From positions 1 through 14,109 of the forward strand of contig CALDIE010000281.1 in assembly GCA_937901625.1 (NCBI GenBank): a stretch of 14,109 nucleotides of DNA, in the 5' to 3' direction. Under the pieces are notes generated by a model. It had not been told where the DNA came from and ran no database searches. It saw nothing but the letters and a program-made list of their open reading frames with translations. Below are positions 1-7,174 of the stretch, in pieces. This DNA comes from an uncultured Lachnospiraceae bacterium. GTDB taxonomy: Bacteria > Bacillota > Clostridia > Lachnospirales > Lachnospiraceae. The position numbers were made by a program, and so were the translations under genes. Position 1 is the first letter of the stretch; every line of letters begins with the position of its first letter.

Positions 1-528
1 GATACAGGCATAAGTACTGCAGCGGCGATCCTGATATCCGTGGGCGTGTTCGTGGGAGCCGCGGTGCTGATCATACTTATCATACTGCTGGTGGTACTGA
101 TCCCGGTTACCAGAGCGATCGTAGGTAAGAGCTATGGAACCGGAGCGACCATTGTACCGTTGGTTGCGGCGGCAGCACCCTTTATAGCGCGTATGGTGGA
201 AAGTTCCCTTAAAGAAGTGGATAAAGGTGTAGTGGAAGCGGCGCAAAGCCTTGGGGCAGGTACCGGAACCATCATATGGAAGGTACTTCTGGCAGAGGCA
301 AGAACATCCCTGCTGGTGGGCGCAACGATCGCTTTTGGCACCATTTTGGGATATTCGGCAATGGCAGGAGCCGTTGGCGGCGGCGGACTGGGAAGTATCG
401 CTATCCGCTATGGGTATAATCGTTTCCAGCCGCAGATTTTGTGGCCTTCGGTTATCATATTGATCCTGTTGGTGCAGTTTTTTCAGATACTCGGGACCGG
501 CCTTTCAAAGAAGCTCGATAAGAGATAA
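1..528 (+). CDS. metI: Methionine-type ABC transporter permease (MetI), 5'-truncated by the window edge
   Basis: Integral membrane subunit of an importer for methionine; it would work with an ATPase (MetN) and a substrate-binding lipoprotein (MetQ), neither of which is in the window. The reading frame is open from base 1 and gives 175 residues; the family usually has about 215-220, so roughly 40 residues are missing. Visible marks are IPVTRAIVG, the long motif around AAAAPFIARMVE, the EAA loop (EAAQSLGAGTGTI) that docks the ATPase, and the C-terminal GYSAMAGAVGGGGLG followed by IRYGYNRF, all typical of MetI. Several membrane spans are clear. One oddity: just before IPVTR most MetI proteins have a conserved RS[I/V]PF segment, whereas here the aligned stretch is plain hydrophobic (VLIIL). 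The transporter class is secure; the methionine substrate is inferred from family resemblance. Confidence 0.88.
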   Translation, partial: DTGISTAAAILISVGVFVGAAVLIILIILLVVLIPVTRAIVGKSYGTGATIVPLVAAAAPFIARMVESSLKEVDKGVVEAAQSLGAGTGTIIWKVLLAEARTSLLVGATIAFGTILGYSAMAGAVGGGGLGSIAIRYGYNRFQPQILWPSVIILILLVQFFQILGTGLSKKLDKR

Positions 529-551
529 ACATATTTCTTTCCCCCATATGG

Positions 552-594
552 AAAGCGGTAGGATTATCTTTATAGATAATCCCACCGCTTTTTT
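552..594 (+). terminator. Rho-independent terminator after metI
   Basis: An 18-bp stem (552-569 with 574-591) with one internal mismatch at position 560 and a TTAT loop is followed by T residues to 594. It starts 23 bases after the metI stop codon and would end the transporter operon, so the substrate-binding protein is not downstream in the same transcript. Confidence 0.9.
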
Positions 595-629
595 GTGACA
601 GCAGAGGGGTTTTTGTGGAAAGAGGCTTT

Positions 630-658
630 TTGTGTGTTGCAAAGAAATACTGTATAAT
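630..658 (+). promoter_or_regulatory. Sigma-A promoter for the 704 gene
   Basis: TTGTGT (630-635), a 17-base spacer, and a perfect TATAAT (653-658). The start of transcription would be near 665, about 40 bases before the first gene of the three-gene run. It lies after the metI terminator, which supports a new transcription unit here. Confidence 0.6.
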
Positions 659-703
659 AGAAAGCAACGGAAATAACAATGTTTTTGATATGGGGGTTGG
701 GGT

Positions 704-1354
704 ATGCCGAGATCGCTTCGTACATCGAGAAGAACCAATATTGCTCCGTTTCTGATCGGGGGAGTATGTATAGTGGCTGCGGTGCTGATCGTAATGAGTA
801 TGGGGCACCGGGGGTCTGCGATCGGATTAAAGGATCCGGTTCAGACAGAGGCAAGCGGCGGAACAAAGATGTCGTTAAACGGATATGATCTGCAGATCAC
901 GTATCTGTATTCCTATGACATCACGGCGCTTGTGGTTCATACAAAGAATTACGGGAGTAATTCTATAGGGGATAAGTTATCCCCCAAGGATTTAGCCTTA
1001 GCCTGGGGAGCGGTGGCGGAACATAACCGTGATATTGATTTCCATTGGCGGCAGTCAAATCGCTGGTATTACTGGCGGGTAAACAACGTAGGTGATCTGG
1101 TGCCTGTCGGCGGCGAGGCGGGTGTTTCCCTCCATTCGGCAAACAATCATATCGTACCTGCCAATTCCGCGATCCGAAATGCTGTCCGAAGGATCAAGAC
1201 GGGAGATGTGGTTCATTTGAACGGATATCTGGTGAATATAGATGGAACAAAAGCGGGCGGAGGAACCTTTACATGGCATTCCAGTACAAGCCGGACGGAT
1301 ACCGGATCGGGGGCTTGTGAGGTTTTTTATGTTACGGGTGTAGAGATACGCTGA
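704..1354 (+). CDS. Conserved protein of unknown function with one N-terminal membrane anchor
   Basis: 216 residues. Residues 13-34 form a single hydrophobic span after a basic start (R4, R7, R9, R10), so the protein is probably anchored with the rest outside the cell. The C-terminal half is the distinctive part: LSPKDLALAWG (92-102), RWYYWR (120-125), a SANNHIVPAN stretch (145-154), TGDVVHLNGYLV (166-177), and a tail WHSSTSRTDTGSGACE (191-206). I recall the same order of motifs (ALGWG, SANMHLIPA, GD.V.L.G.LV, SSL.R.D.G.GACE) in uncharacterised proteins of Proteobacteria, so this looks like a widespread family without known function. The many conserved His, Trp and Ser residues are compatible with an enzyme but prove nothing. 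The start follows a G-rich ribosome binding stretch (GGGGTTGGGG) and matches the visible promoter. The gene is followed by a rhomboid protease gene with no terminator between them. Confidence 0.75.
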   Translation: MPRSLRTSRRTNIAPFLIGGVCIVAAVLIVMSMGHRGSAIGLKDPVQTEASGGTKMSLNGYDLQITYLYSYDITALVVHTKNYGSNSIGDKLSPKDLALAWGAVAEHNRDIDFHWRQSNRWYYWRVNNVGDLVPVGGEAGVSLHSANNHIVPANSAIRNAVRRIKTGDVVHLNGYLVNIDGTKAGGGTFTWHSSTSRTDTGSGACEVFYVTGVEIR

Positions 1355-1409
1355 GGGTATATGGGTCAAAAGGTACAAAATCCGAATCGGGCTTGTTTGG
1401 ACGGGGATT

Positions 1410-1438
1410 TTGACTGCGACATCTTTGTATGGAAGAAT
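1410..1438 (+). promoter_or_regulatory. Possible internal promoter for the rhomboid gene
   Basis: TTGACT (1410-1415), 17-base spacer, then AAGAAT (1433-1438) preceded by TGG, which resembles an extended -10. The -10 matches only 4 of 6 consensus bases, so this is a weak call; readthrough from the upstream promoter is equally possible. Confidence 0.35.
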
Positions 1439-1475
1439 TGGAATTGAGAGAACAGGAACAGAAGAGGGGGTGCTG

Positions 1476-2534
1476 ATGAAAACAGTAGACGAATTAATGC
1501 GTTCGATCGGATACAGAAAGATGTTTGTACCTGGGAAAAAAAGTGAGCACACCATTTTTTCCCAGGATAATGGTTCGTATGTTACAGCCGTATTGATGTA
1601 TGATGAAACCGGGCCTTCGGAAGCGCGCTCCGGAGATTTTGAGTCGTGGAAACAGGATTACGGCCGGAAGCTTGATGGGATCATGGAAAAGGATGTTCAT
1701 ATTCTTGAAATCTGGGTAAGACCGACCGGCATATATGTGAAAGGGTGGGAGGAAGCACCTGTAGCGATACAACACATGGAGGATTTTTACGGTTTAAAAC
1801 AGCCGCTGCTCGATCACATATACCAAAGCGGGTTTGTGTTGGAGAAAAAGAATCCCGAAACAACGAAAGAAGGACAGAGATCGTTTGAGACTTTTGAACG
1901 GATAAGTAAATTGGAGGGAAGAGATGGAGGCATAGGTAAGAAGAATGAAGTTCCGTATGTGACGATCGTGTTGATCACGGTTAATGTGATCCTGTATCTG
2001 CTGACATTGAAAACCCCGTATTTTCAGAATAAGGTGGATGATCTTACCATACGGGACGGGATCCTTTCGGAACCGTCACAGTGGTACCGATTCATTACAC
2101 ATGCTTTTTTCCATGGGGGTATAGCTCATATCAGTAACAATATGCTGGTCTTGTATGTTCTCGGGGAAAAGCTGGAGGTTTTTCTGGGGAAGGTTCGTTT
2201 TGCGCTTTATTATCTGCTTTGCGGAGTTGCGGGCGGAGTGATATCGGTTGCTTTCCATACGATGATGGATGAGACCTATCAGGCGCTGGGAGCAAGCGGC
2301 GCTATTTACGGATTGGTGGGAATTTATGTCGTGCTGATGATCGTGCTCTCGAAATGGAGAAATACGGGTTTTATCTACCGCTTGATCCTGGCGATCGTCC
2401 TGACCTTTTCCGGGGGAAGCATGGCGGAGAGCGGGATCGACCACGCCGCGCATACCGGCGGCGTACTGATGGGGATCCTGTTGGGCGTGGTTTTTGTGCT
2501 GTCACACAGAGAGATATTTGGGAAACGATCCTGA
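1476..2534 (+). CDS. Rhomboid family intramembrane serine protease
   Basis: 352 residues. An N-terminal soluble domain of about 155 residues precedes six or so membrane spans from residue 158 to 343. The catalytic serine is in GASGAIYG (S274) and the histidine partner in HAAHTGG (H326). The second span carries the usual H...H...N pattern (H213, H218, N222) in FFHGGIAHISNNM, which helps form the oxyanion hole. All expected active-site residues are present, so the enzyme should cut substrate helices inside the membrane; the substrate is unknown. I chose the ATG at 1476, which has GAGGGGG about six bases upstream, instead of an in-frame TTG at 1410 that lies in a promoter-like TTGACT. The N-terminal soluble domain is common in rhomboids of Clostridia and is of unknown role. 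The HIT gene follows after 37 bases, probably in the same transcript. Confidence 0.93.
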   Translation: MKTVDELMRSIGYRKMFVPGKKSEHTIFSQDNGSYVTAVLMYDETGPSEARSGDFESWKQDYGRKLDGIMEKDVHILEIWVRPTGIYVKGWEEAPVAIQHMEDFYGLKQPLLDHIYQSGFVLEKKNPETTKEGQRSFETFERISKLEGRDGGIGKKNEVPYVTIVLITVNVILYLLTLKTPYFQNKVDDLTIRDGILSEPSQWYRFITHAFFHGGIAHISNNMLVLYVLGEKLEVFLGKVRFALYYLLCGVAGGVISVAFHTMMDETYQALGASGAIYGLVGIYVVLMIVLSKWRNTGFIYRLILAIVLTFSGGSMAESGIDHAAHTGGVLMGILLGVVFVLSHREIFGKRS

Positions 2535-2571
2535 ATTCAGATATTCAATAACTAAATAACGGAGGTAAAGA

Positions 2572-2979
2572 ATGATGGAAGGATGTATTTTTTGCAGGAT
2601 TGCAAACGGGGAGATCCCCTCTAAGACGATTTATGAGGACGAGCGGTTCCGTGTGTTTTTGGATCTGGGACCGGCAACGAAGGGGCATGCCCTGATCGTT
2701 CCGAAGGCACATGCGTCGGATTTGTTTGAATTACCGGAGGATACGGCCGCGGCGGCGATGAAGCTCGCTAAGAAGCTTGGAGAACAAATGGTAAATAATC
2801 TGCGGGCGGACGGACTGAATGTGATACAGAATAACGGCGAGGCAGCCGGACAGACGGTAAAGCATTACCACCTGCACTTAATCCCCCGATATAAAGACGA
2901 CGGTCAGCATATCCTCTGGAATCCGGGTGAAGTGAGCCCGGAAGAACTGGACCTGATCGCTGCGCAGATCAAGGGATAA
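2572..2979 (+). CDS. HIT-family nucleotide-binding hydrolase (HinT-like)
   Basis: 135 residues, the normal length for a single-domain histidine triad protein. The triad reads HYHLHLIPR (H98, H100, H102; H100 is expected to be the nucleophile). The N-terminus has CIFCRI (C5, C8), and DLGPATKGHALIVPK (31-45) forms the usual nucleotide-binding strand and loop; the two cysteines with H39 and a triad histidine could hold zinc, as in some relatives. Members hydrolyse nucleoside phosphoramidates or aminoacyl-adenylates in the cytoplasm; the true substrate cannot be read from sequence. GGAGGT at 2561-2566 sits 5 bases before ATG 2572 and 8 before a second ATG at 2575, so either could be used. A terminator follows directly at the stop codon. 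Confidence 0.95.
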   Translation: MMEGCIFCRIANGEIPSKTIYEDERFRVFLDLGPATKGHALIVPKAHASDLFELPEDTAAAAMKLAKKLGEQMVNNLRADGLNVIQNNGEAAGQTVKHYHLHLIPRYKDDGQHILWNPGEVSPEELDLIAAQIKG

Positions 2980-3015
2980 AAAAACGACCATATCATTTGG
3001 ATATGGCCGTCTTTT
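2979..3015. terminator. Bidirectional terminator between the HIT gene and murG
   Basis: Inverted arms 2979-2994 and 3000-3015 around a 5-base loop, with an A run on the left and a T run on the right. Read on the minus strand, the two imperfect positions become G-U pairs, so the stem is complete and ends in seven or more U residues: it is the better terminator for murG. On the plus strand it has mismatches but can still serve the HIT gene. Confidence 0.8.
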
Positions 3016-3044
3016 GGATCATCAAACGGATCACTTTTTATGAT

Positions 3045-4157
3045 CTAATCTGCATCTGATGCAGTTATATCGTCGGAGGACGAGGGCTGTCGGTTTTCTA
3101 CTGTCTCCTCGATCAGGTTTATGATGGTAGTGATAGGATCGTACTGTTTGGAGCTGTTCATGTTGTCTATATATGCCTGTCGGTTGAAGTACAGTTCCAA
3201 AACAGCCTGTACCAGGCTGTCTTCGTCCATATCTTCCTCGTGTAAGACCATGCTGAACCCCTGAGATTCAAAGGAGGCCGCATTGAGGAGCTGATCTCCG
3301 CGGCTGGCTTTGGTCGGCAAGGGGATCAGGAGATTGGGGATTTTTAAACATAACAGTTCACAGATGGCATTAGCGCCCGCGCGGGAAATTACAAGATCCG
3401 AGATCGCGAACAGGTCTTTTAATTCCGCCTTCACATATTCAAATTGCCTGTAGCCGACAGTATTTAACAGAATGTTGTCCATCTTTTCTTTTCCGCAGAT
3501 GTGAATGATCTGGAAGTCGGTAAGCAGGCGTGGAAGAGCCTGGCGTACGACATCATTGATGGCGCTGGCGCCCTGGGATCCGCCGATCACCATGATCACG
3601 GGCTTGGCCGGATTGAATTCACACAGGCGGTAGGCGGCTTCCCTGTCACCGTTTAAGAGCTCGGAACGGATGGGAGATCCGGACAGGACAGCTTTATCCC
3701 TGGGGATGAGATCCATTGTCTCAGGGAAATTGCAACATACCTTGGTAGCGACCGGAATGCAGAGCTTATTGGCAAGACCGGGCGTCAGATCGGATTCGTG
3801 TATGATGCAGGGGATTTTTAAAGAAGAAGCGGCGCGGACGACGGGGACAGATACAAATCCGCCTTTTGAGAAGATCACATCCGGGCGAATTTCCTTTAAC
3901 AGTTTGTGCGCTTCTCCATAGCCCTTGATCACGCGGAAGGGGTCGGAAAAATTCTTCGGGTCAAAATACCGGCGAAATTTACCGGTGGCAACGCCGTGAT
4001 AGGGGATGTCGTAGTCCTGGATCAGTTTCTTTTCGATTCCGTCGTAAGAGCCGATATACGTAATATCATAGCCGAGTTCTTTTAAGCGCGGAAGAAGAGC
4101 GATATTTGGCGTGACATGTCCGGCAGTTCCTCCGCCGGTAAGAACGATTTTTTTCAT
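3045..4157 (-). CDS. murG: MurG: UDP-GlcNAc:lipid I N-acetylglucosaminyltransferase
   Basis: 370 residues, GT-B fold. MurG adds GlcNAc to lipid I to make lipid II, the last cytoplasmic-face step of peptidoglycan precursor synthesis. The N-terminal glycine loop GGGTAGH (8-14) is exact; SKGGFVSVP (97-105), HESD (120-123), GSPIR (160-164), GGSQGAS (192-198) and SRAGANAICE (258-267) follow in the expected order, with E267 in the position that holds the UDP-sugar. A short acidic serine-rich tail (359-370) extends beyond the usual end. I chose the ATG at 4157: AGAAGG lies 11 bases upstream and MKKIVLTGGGTAGH is the family start; the in-frame upstream codons cross the promoter. The gene stands alone, far from a dcw cell-division cluster, as is common for this MurG type in Lachnospiraceae; a second copy elsewhere is possible. 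Confidence 0.92.
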   Translation of the reverse strand: MKKIVLTGGGTAGHVTPNIALLPRLKELGYDITYIGSYDGIEKKLIQDYDIPYHGVATGKFRRYFDPKNFSDPFRVIKGYGEAHKLLKEIRPDVIFSKGGFVSVPVVRAASSLKIPCIIHESDLTPGLANKLCIPVATKVCCNFPETMDLIPRDKAVLSGSPIRSELLNGDREAAYRLCEFNPAKPVIMVIGGSQGASAINDVVRQALPRLLTDFQIIHICGKEKMDNILLNTVGYRQFEYVKAELKDLFAISDLVISRAGANAICELLCLKIPNLLIPLPTKASRGDQLLNAASFESQGFSMVLHEEDMDEDSLVQAVLELYFNRQAYIDNMNSSKQYDPITTIINLIEETVENRQPSSSDDITASDAD

Positions 4158-4200
4158 GATTAAAAAAGCCTTCTTTCTGTTTGGTTCCGTAATTTGTCCC

Positions 4201-4229
4201 ATTATAGCACAGACTCTTCCCACTTTCCA
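4201..4229 (-). promoter_or_regulatory. Sigma-A promoter for murG
   Basis: On the minus strand: TGGAAA (4229-4224), a 17-base spacer, and perfect TATAAT (4206-4201) preceded by TGC, an extended -10. It lies 44 bases before the murG start codon, which also rules out the longer upstream reading frame as translated protein. Confidence 0.75.
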
Positions 4230-4278
4230 TACAGATGATTTAAGCGGGGGTTTGAGATGAGCATGCTCCGGGGACGGT

Positions 4279-4301
4279 TGTAAGGAGTGTAAGAAGTTAA
4301 G
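4279..4301 (+). repeat. Tandem TGTAAG motif upstream of the flavodoxin promoter
   Basis: TGTAAG at 4279-4284 and 4288-4293, nine bases apart, followed by a related GTTAAG at 4296-4301. The block ends nine bases before the -35 box of the flavodoxin promoter, a typical place for an activator site. The same hexamer is repeated four times before the gene at 14006. Confidence 0.4.
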
Positions 4302-4309
4302 AAAAGTAC

Positions 4310-4338
4310 TTGACGGGGGTTAAGAATAGGAGTAATAT
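4310..4338 (+). promoter_or_regulatory. Strong sigma-A promoter for the flavodoxin gene
   Basis: TTGACG (4310-4315), exactly 17 bases, then TAATAT (4333-4338). The transcript would begin near 4345, inside the inverted repeat that follows, leaving a 5' leader of about 90 bases. Confidence 0.75.
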
Positions 4339-4342
4339 CTAC

Positions 4343-4384
4343 TTGGTTAGAACAATCTAACCAACATTTGAATTTACTAACCAA
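4343..4384 (+). promoter_or_regulatory. Probable repressor operator: inverted repeat TTGGTTAG-N6-CTAACCAA plus a third half-site
   Basis: A perfect inverted repeat: TTGGTTAG (4343-4350), six bases, CTAACCAA (4357-4364). A third copy, CTAACCAA, stands at 4377-4384, exactly 20 bases after the second, so on the same helix face. The block covers the expected transcription start, where a bound protein would block RNA polymerase. MarR-type dimers use repeats of this size; DtxR/IdeR iron regulators use GGTTAG/CTAACC arms, though with closer spacing. No regulator of either family is in the window. The repeat is plain; its role as an operator is inferred. Confidence 0.65.
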
Positions 4385-4436
4385 TACCATGAAAACGACG
4401 GGCTGTCAGTATCATGGCAGGAAGGAGACACGTATT

Positions 4437-4871
4437 ATGAGCAAAGTAAATGTGGTATTCTGGACGCAGGGTGGTAATACATCTGCGATGGCGGAAGCGA
4501 TCGGAAGAGGAATTACAGAGAGCGGAAATGAAGCGGCTGTAGCATTTATTTCCGATGATCAGTTAAATGAATTAAAAGATGCCAAGGCATTTGCCATGGG
4601 ATGTCCCGCAATGGGTGACGAAGTTCTTGAAGAGAGCGAGATGGAGCCTTTTGTATCTGCAGTGGAAGCGTTTGCTTCAGGAAAGACGATCCTGTTGTTT
4701 GGCTCCTATGGATGGGGCGATGGACAGTGGATGAGAGACTGGGTGGAGCGTATGCAAAACGCAGGCGCAACCGTTCTCGGCGGAGAGGGCATTATCTGCC
4801 AGGAGGCTCCGGACGATGACATGGCCGACAAGCTTGCGGAAGCAGGCAAGGCTCTCGCTGCCCTCGCATAA
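4437..4871 (+). CDS. Short-chain flavodoxin
   Basis: 144 residues, cytoplasmic FMN electron carrier. The phosphate-binding loop is at residues 9-16 (WTQGGNTS), after the first beta strand VNVVF. GCPAMGDE (55-62) and FGSYGWGDGQWM (88-99) match the two FMN ring-binding loops of clostridial flavodoxins, and the length fits the short-chain class. Flavodoxins replace ferredoxin as electron donor, often when iron is scarce. The ATG at 4437 has GAAGGAG ten bases upstream; in-frame upstream codons lie inside the operator and are not likely translated. It has its own promoter and operator and a terminator after it, so it is a single-gene unit. Its exact redox partners are unknown. Confidence 0.93.
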   Translation: MSKVNVVFWTQGGNTSAMAEAIGRGITESGNEAAVAFISDDQLNELKDAKAFAMGCPAMGDEVLEESEMEPFVSAVEAFASGKTILLFGSYGWGDGQWMRDWVERMQNAGATVLGGEGIICQEAPDDDMADKLAEAGKALAALA

Positions 4872-4939
4872 TTAACGCTTATTACTTACATACCTAACAT
4901 TTTCCAATACATTGGTCTGAAGTTCAGACACTCCTCATG

Positions 4940-4970
4940 AAAAGATCGTTGCGAAAACAACGATCTTTTT
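4940..4970. terminator. Bidirectional terminator between flavodoxin and GH31 genes
   Basis: Perfect 12-bp stem (4940-4951 with 4958-4969), loop CGAAAA, with four A residues at the left base and five T at the right. It can end transcription from both convergent genes; the GH31 stop codon is only 13 bases away. Confidence 0.9.
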
Positions 4971-4982
4971 GGATTTGTCTGA

Positions 4983-6992
4983 TTACATTCTTTCAAATAC
5001 AGGGATGATATCGATCGGCGCGGCGCAGTTGATGGTTTTTCCGCCGTCGACGGTTTCACCGCTATGGATGTTCTTCCACTTTCCTTCCGGAAGATAGACA
5101 TCTCTGTCGTATTGGTGAAGGTTAAGGATCGGAGCAACCAGATATTTGTCACCGAACATATACTGATCATCCAGCGTATAACAGTTCTCATCCTTCGGGA
5201 ATTCATAGAACATCGGGCGGATAAGGGGAGCGCCGGTTTCACTGGCCTGCGTGGTAAGTCCCTCAATATAATCCAGAAGGGAAAGGCGAAGATCAAGATT
5301 CTTTTTCATAACAGCCTCTGCCTCCAGACCGTAACTCCAGATCTCATTGTCCTGTCCGGTGTGAAGATAACCGCCGCCAAAGTCACGATCATCCAAAGGC
5401 GGGATATCATAAGGCCCGCGATCGCCGTGAAGGCGCAGGATCGGTGTAAAAACAGCATACTCAAACCAACGCTGCAGCAGCTCTACAAAGTCCGGATCGT
5501 TGACGTCATCCGTCATGAACCCGCCGATGTCCGTATTCCACCAGGGGATACCTGCCAGACCGACATTTTGCCCGGCGCTTACCTGATCACGAAGCGCTTC
5601 AAAGGTAGACGGAATATCTCCTGACCAAAGAACGGCGCCGTATTTTTGTGAGCCGACCCATGCGGAGCGGATCAATGATACGATCTCGGTATCACCGGCT
5701 TTCACGCGGCTGTCATAAATCGCCTGAAGGTATTTTTTTGAATATTCATTTCCGACTTTTGCGGAACGTCCCGTGTAGTAGCGGATATTGTCAAAATGGT
5801 AGATCACAGTGTCCGGCTCGGCATTGTCCATCCAGAACATATCAATGCCCAGACGCTTGTAATTTTCGATCAGGCGTTCACCGAGATACTCTCTGGCTCC
5901 GGGATTGAATACATCGATGGTAGCGCATTCGCCCTGGTAATCGTAGGTTTCGATCGCTCCGCGTTCTGTGCGGGAAAGGTAACCCAATTCAAGCATGGGC
6001 TCATAATTTTCGCTACGCTTATCCACGGACGGCCATACGGATACCAGGACCTTGATATTCATCTCGTGAAGCTCATCACACATGGCCTTAACTTTCTCTT
6101 CCGGCCAATAGGTTTCGTCAAAACGCCAGCTGCCCTGATAAGGCCAATGGAAAAAGTCAATAACGATAACATTTAACCGGATGCCCATTTCATGATAGTG
6201 GCGGGCAACGGTGAGAACCTCTTCGGGAGTGCGGTAGCGTAACTTGGATTGCCAAAGTCCGAGGTAGTCTTTAGATAATTTCGGCGCCCGGCCGACTACG
6301 GCGGTATAGTTTTCCACAATCTTCGCGGGTGTCTCATCAACGGTGATCCAATAATCCATCTCATCGGTTTCATCTGCGATCCATTCCGTTACGTTCCTGC
6401 CAAAAGCTACACGGCCGGTAGCGGGGTTATTCCAAAGGAAACCATAGCCGAGACTGGAAAGGGCAAAAGGAATGGTAACCTGGGAGTTGCGTTGTGCCAA
6501 TTCCAGCGCGCACCCCTTTAAGTCCAGAAAAGGCTGCTGGTATTGCCCCATTCCATAGATATGTTCTTTTTCGTTTCGCTCAAAATGAACAGCCAGGTGG
6601 AAGGAATCCGAAGCAAGTCCGGTAAACTCCCTCCCGGCTACTTTAAGACATCGGCTTTCTTTGGAGAGAGGCTCTCCGTAAAACCGGTTGTACTCATATA
6701 ATACCCGCTCATCTCCCTTAAAGAAAGCGATGATGCCGGAGGAATTGATCTCGGCACGAATAAGACCGTTTGTGATGGACGCGAAGATCGTTTTACCGTC
6801 TTCCGGAACTGTTGTGATCTTTATGGAAGAACTTCCCTTTTCTACGGTTTCAGTTAAAGCCCGATCGTTGTCGGAAAAAACGGGAAGCATGGTTGCGCGA
6901 ACGCGGAGAGCATTCTTCCCCCATGGCTCTATCCTAAGCGTTTCATTACCGCTTCGCCCGATCAGAGAGTTCTGTTCTTGTGTAAATCTCAT
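4983..6992 (-). CDS. Glycoside hydrolase family 31 alpha-glycosidase (alpha-xylosidase-like)
   Basis: 669 residues with no signal peptide, so it acts on imported oligosaccharides. An N-terminal beta-sandwich (to about 235) leads into the catalytic barrel. The nucleophile is D389 in DMFWMDNAEPD and the likely acid/base is D459 in LWSGDI; RSAW (442-445), GIPWWNTDIGGF (481-492) and RLHGDR (520-525) complete the family pattern, followed by a C-terminal beta domain. The WMDNAEPD form resembles xyloglucan-type alpha-xylosidases and their relatives more than the classical alpha-glucosidases, but specificity in GH31 cannot be settled from motifs; alpha-glucosidase or alpha-galactosidase activity is possible. 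ATG 6992 has AAGGAG six bases upstream and is preferred over an in-frame ATG at 7040. It stands alone, with no transporter beside it. Confidence 0.9.
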   Translation of the reverse strand: MRFTQEQNSLIGRSGNETLRIEPWGKNALRVRATMLPVFSDNDRALTETVEKGSSSIKITTVPEDGKTIFASITNGLIRAEINSSGIIAFFKGDERVLYEYNRFYGEPLSKESRCLKVAGREFTGLASDSFHLAVHFERNEKEHIYGMGQYQQPFLDLKGCALELAQRNSQVTIPFALSSLGYGFLWNNPATGRVAFGRNVTEWIADETDEMDYWITVDETPAKIVENYTAVVGRAPKLSKDYLGLWQSKLRYRTPEEVLTVARHYHEMGIRLNVIVIDFFHWPYQGSWRFDETYWPEEKVKAMCDELHEMNIKVLVSVWPSVDKRSENYEPMLELGYLSRTERGAIETYDYQGECATIDVFNPGAREYLGERLIENYKRLGIDMFWMDNAEPDTVIYHFDNIRYYTGRSAKVGNEYSKKYLQAIYDSRVKAGDTEIVSLIRSAWVGSQKYGAVLWSGDIPSTFEALRDQVSAGQNVGLAGIPWWNTDIGGFMTDDVNDPDFVELLQRWFEYAVFTPILRLHGDRGPYDIPPLDDRDFGGGYLHTGQDNEIWSYGLEAEAVMKKNLDLRLSLLDYIEGLTTQASETGAPLIRPMFYEFPKDENCYTLDDQYMFGDKYLVAPILNLHQYDRDVYLPEGKWKNIHSGETVDGGKTINCAAPIDIIPVFERM

Positions 6993-7047
6993 GGAGACTC
7001 CTTTCCTTTTATCGTGGCACCCATGCCTGATGGATGTCATGAAACAA

Positions 7048-7087
7048 ATACCAAAGGTATCATAACGAAAGAAGTGTAAAATGAAAA
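7048..7087 (-). promoter_or_regulatory. Promoter for the GH31 gene with a small palindrome at the start site
   Basis: On the minus strand: TTTTCA (7087-7082), 17-base spacer, TATGAT (7064-7059). Directly at and after the -10, ATACC-AAA-GGTAT (7048-7060) forms a perfect short palindrome that could be an operator. Box matches are moderate and the palindrome is only five base pairs per arm. Confidence 0.4.
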
Positions 7088-7174
7088 TCAGACATATTTG
7101 GCATAAAATACCCGAGAAATTTGATGTTAACAGGCTCTGAAAAGAAGACAGCCCCGGAAGGATCTAAAGAAGGA

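Noticed and set aside
1410..1475. TTG-initiated N-terminal extension of the rhomboid protein
   Set aside because: The added 22 residues have no ribosome binding site, and the TTG is part of a TTGACT promoter-like box; ATG 1476 has a good Shine-Dalgarno sequence.
4158..4223. Upstream extension of MurG
   Set aside because: The -10 box of the murG promoter (4201-4206) lies inside the extension, and the family N-terminus starts at 4157.
4343..4364. Rex (NADH-sensing repressor) site
   Set aside because: The Rex consensus is TTGTTAA-N4-TTAACAA; the arms here are TTGGTTAG/CTAACCAA with a 6-base gap, which does not match.
5064..5624. Plus-strand open frame of 186 codons inside the GH31 gene
   Set aside because: Antisense shadow of a clear GH31 enzyme, with no recognisable domain or start signal.
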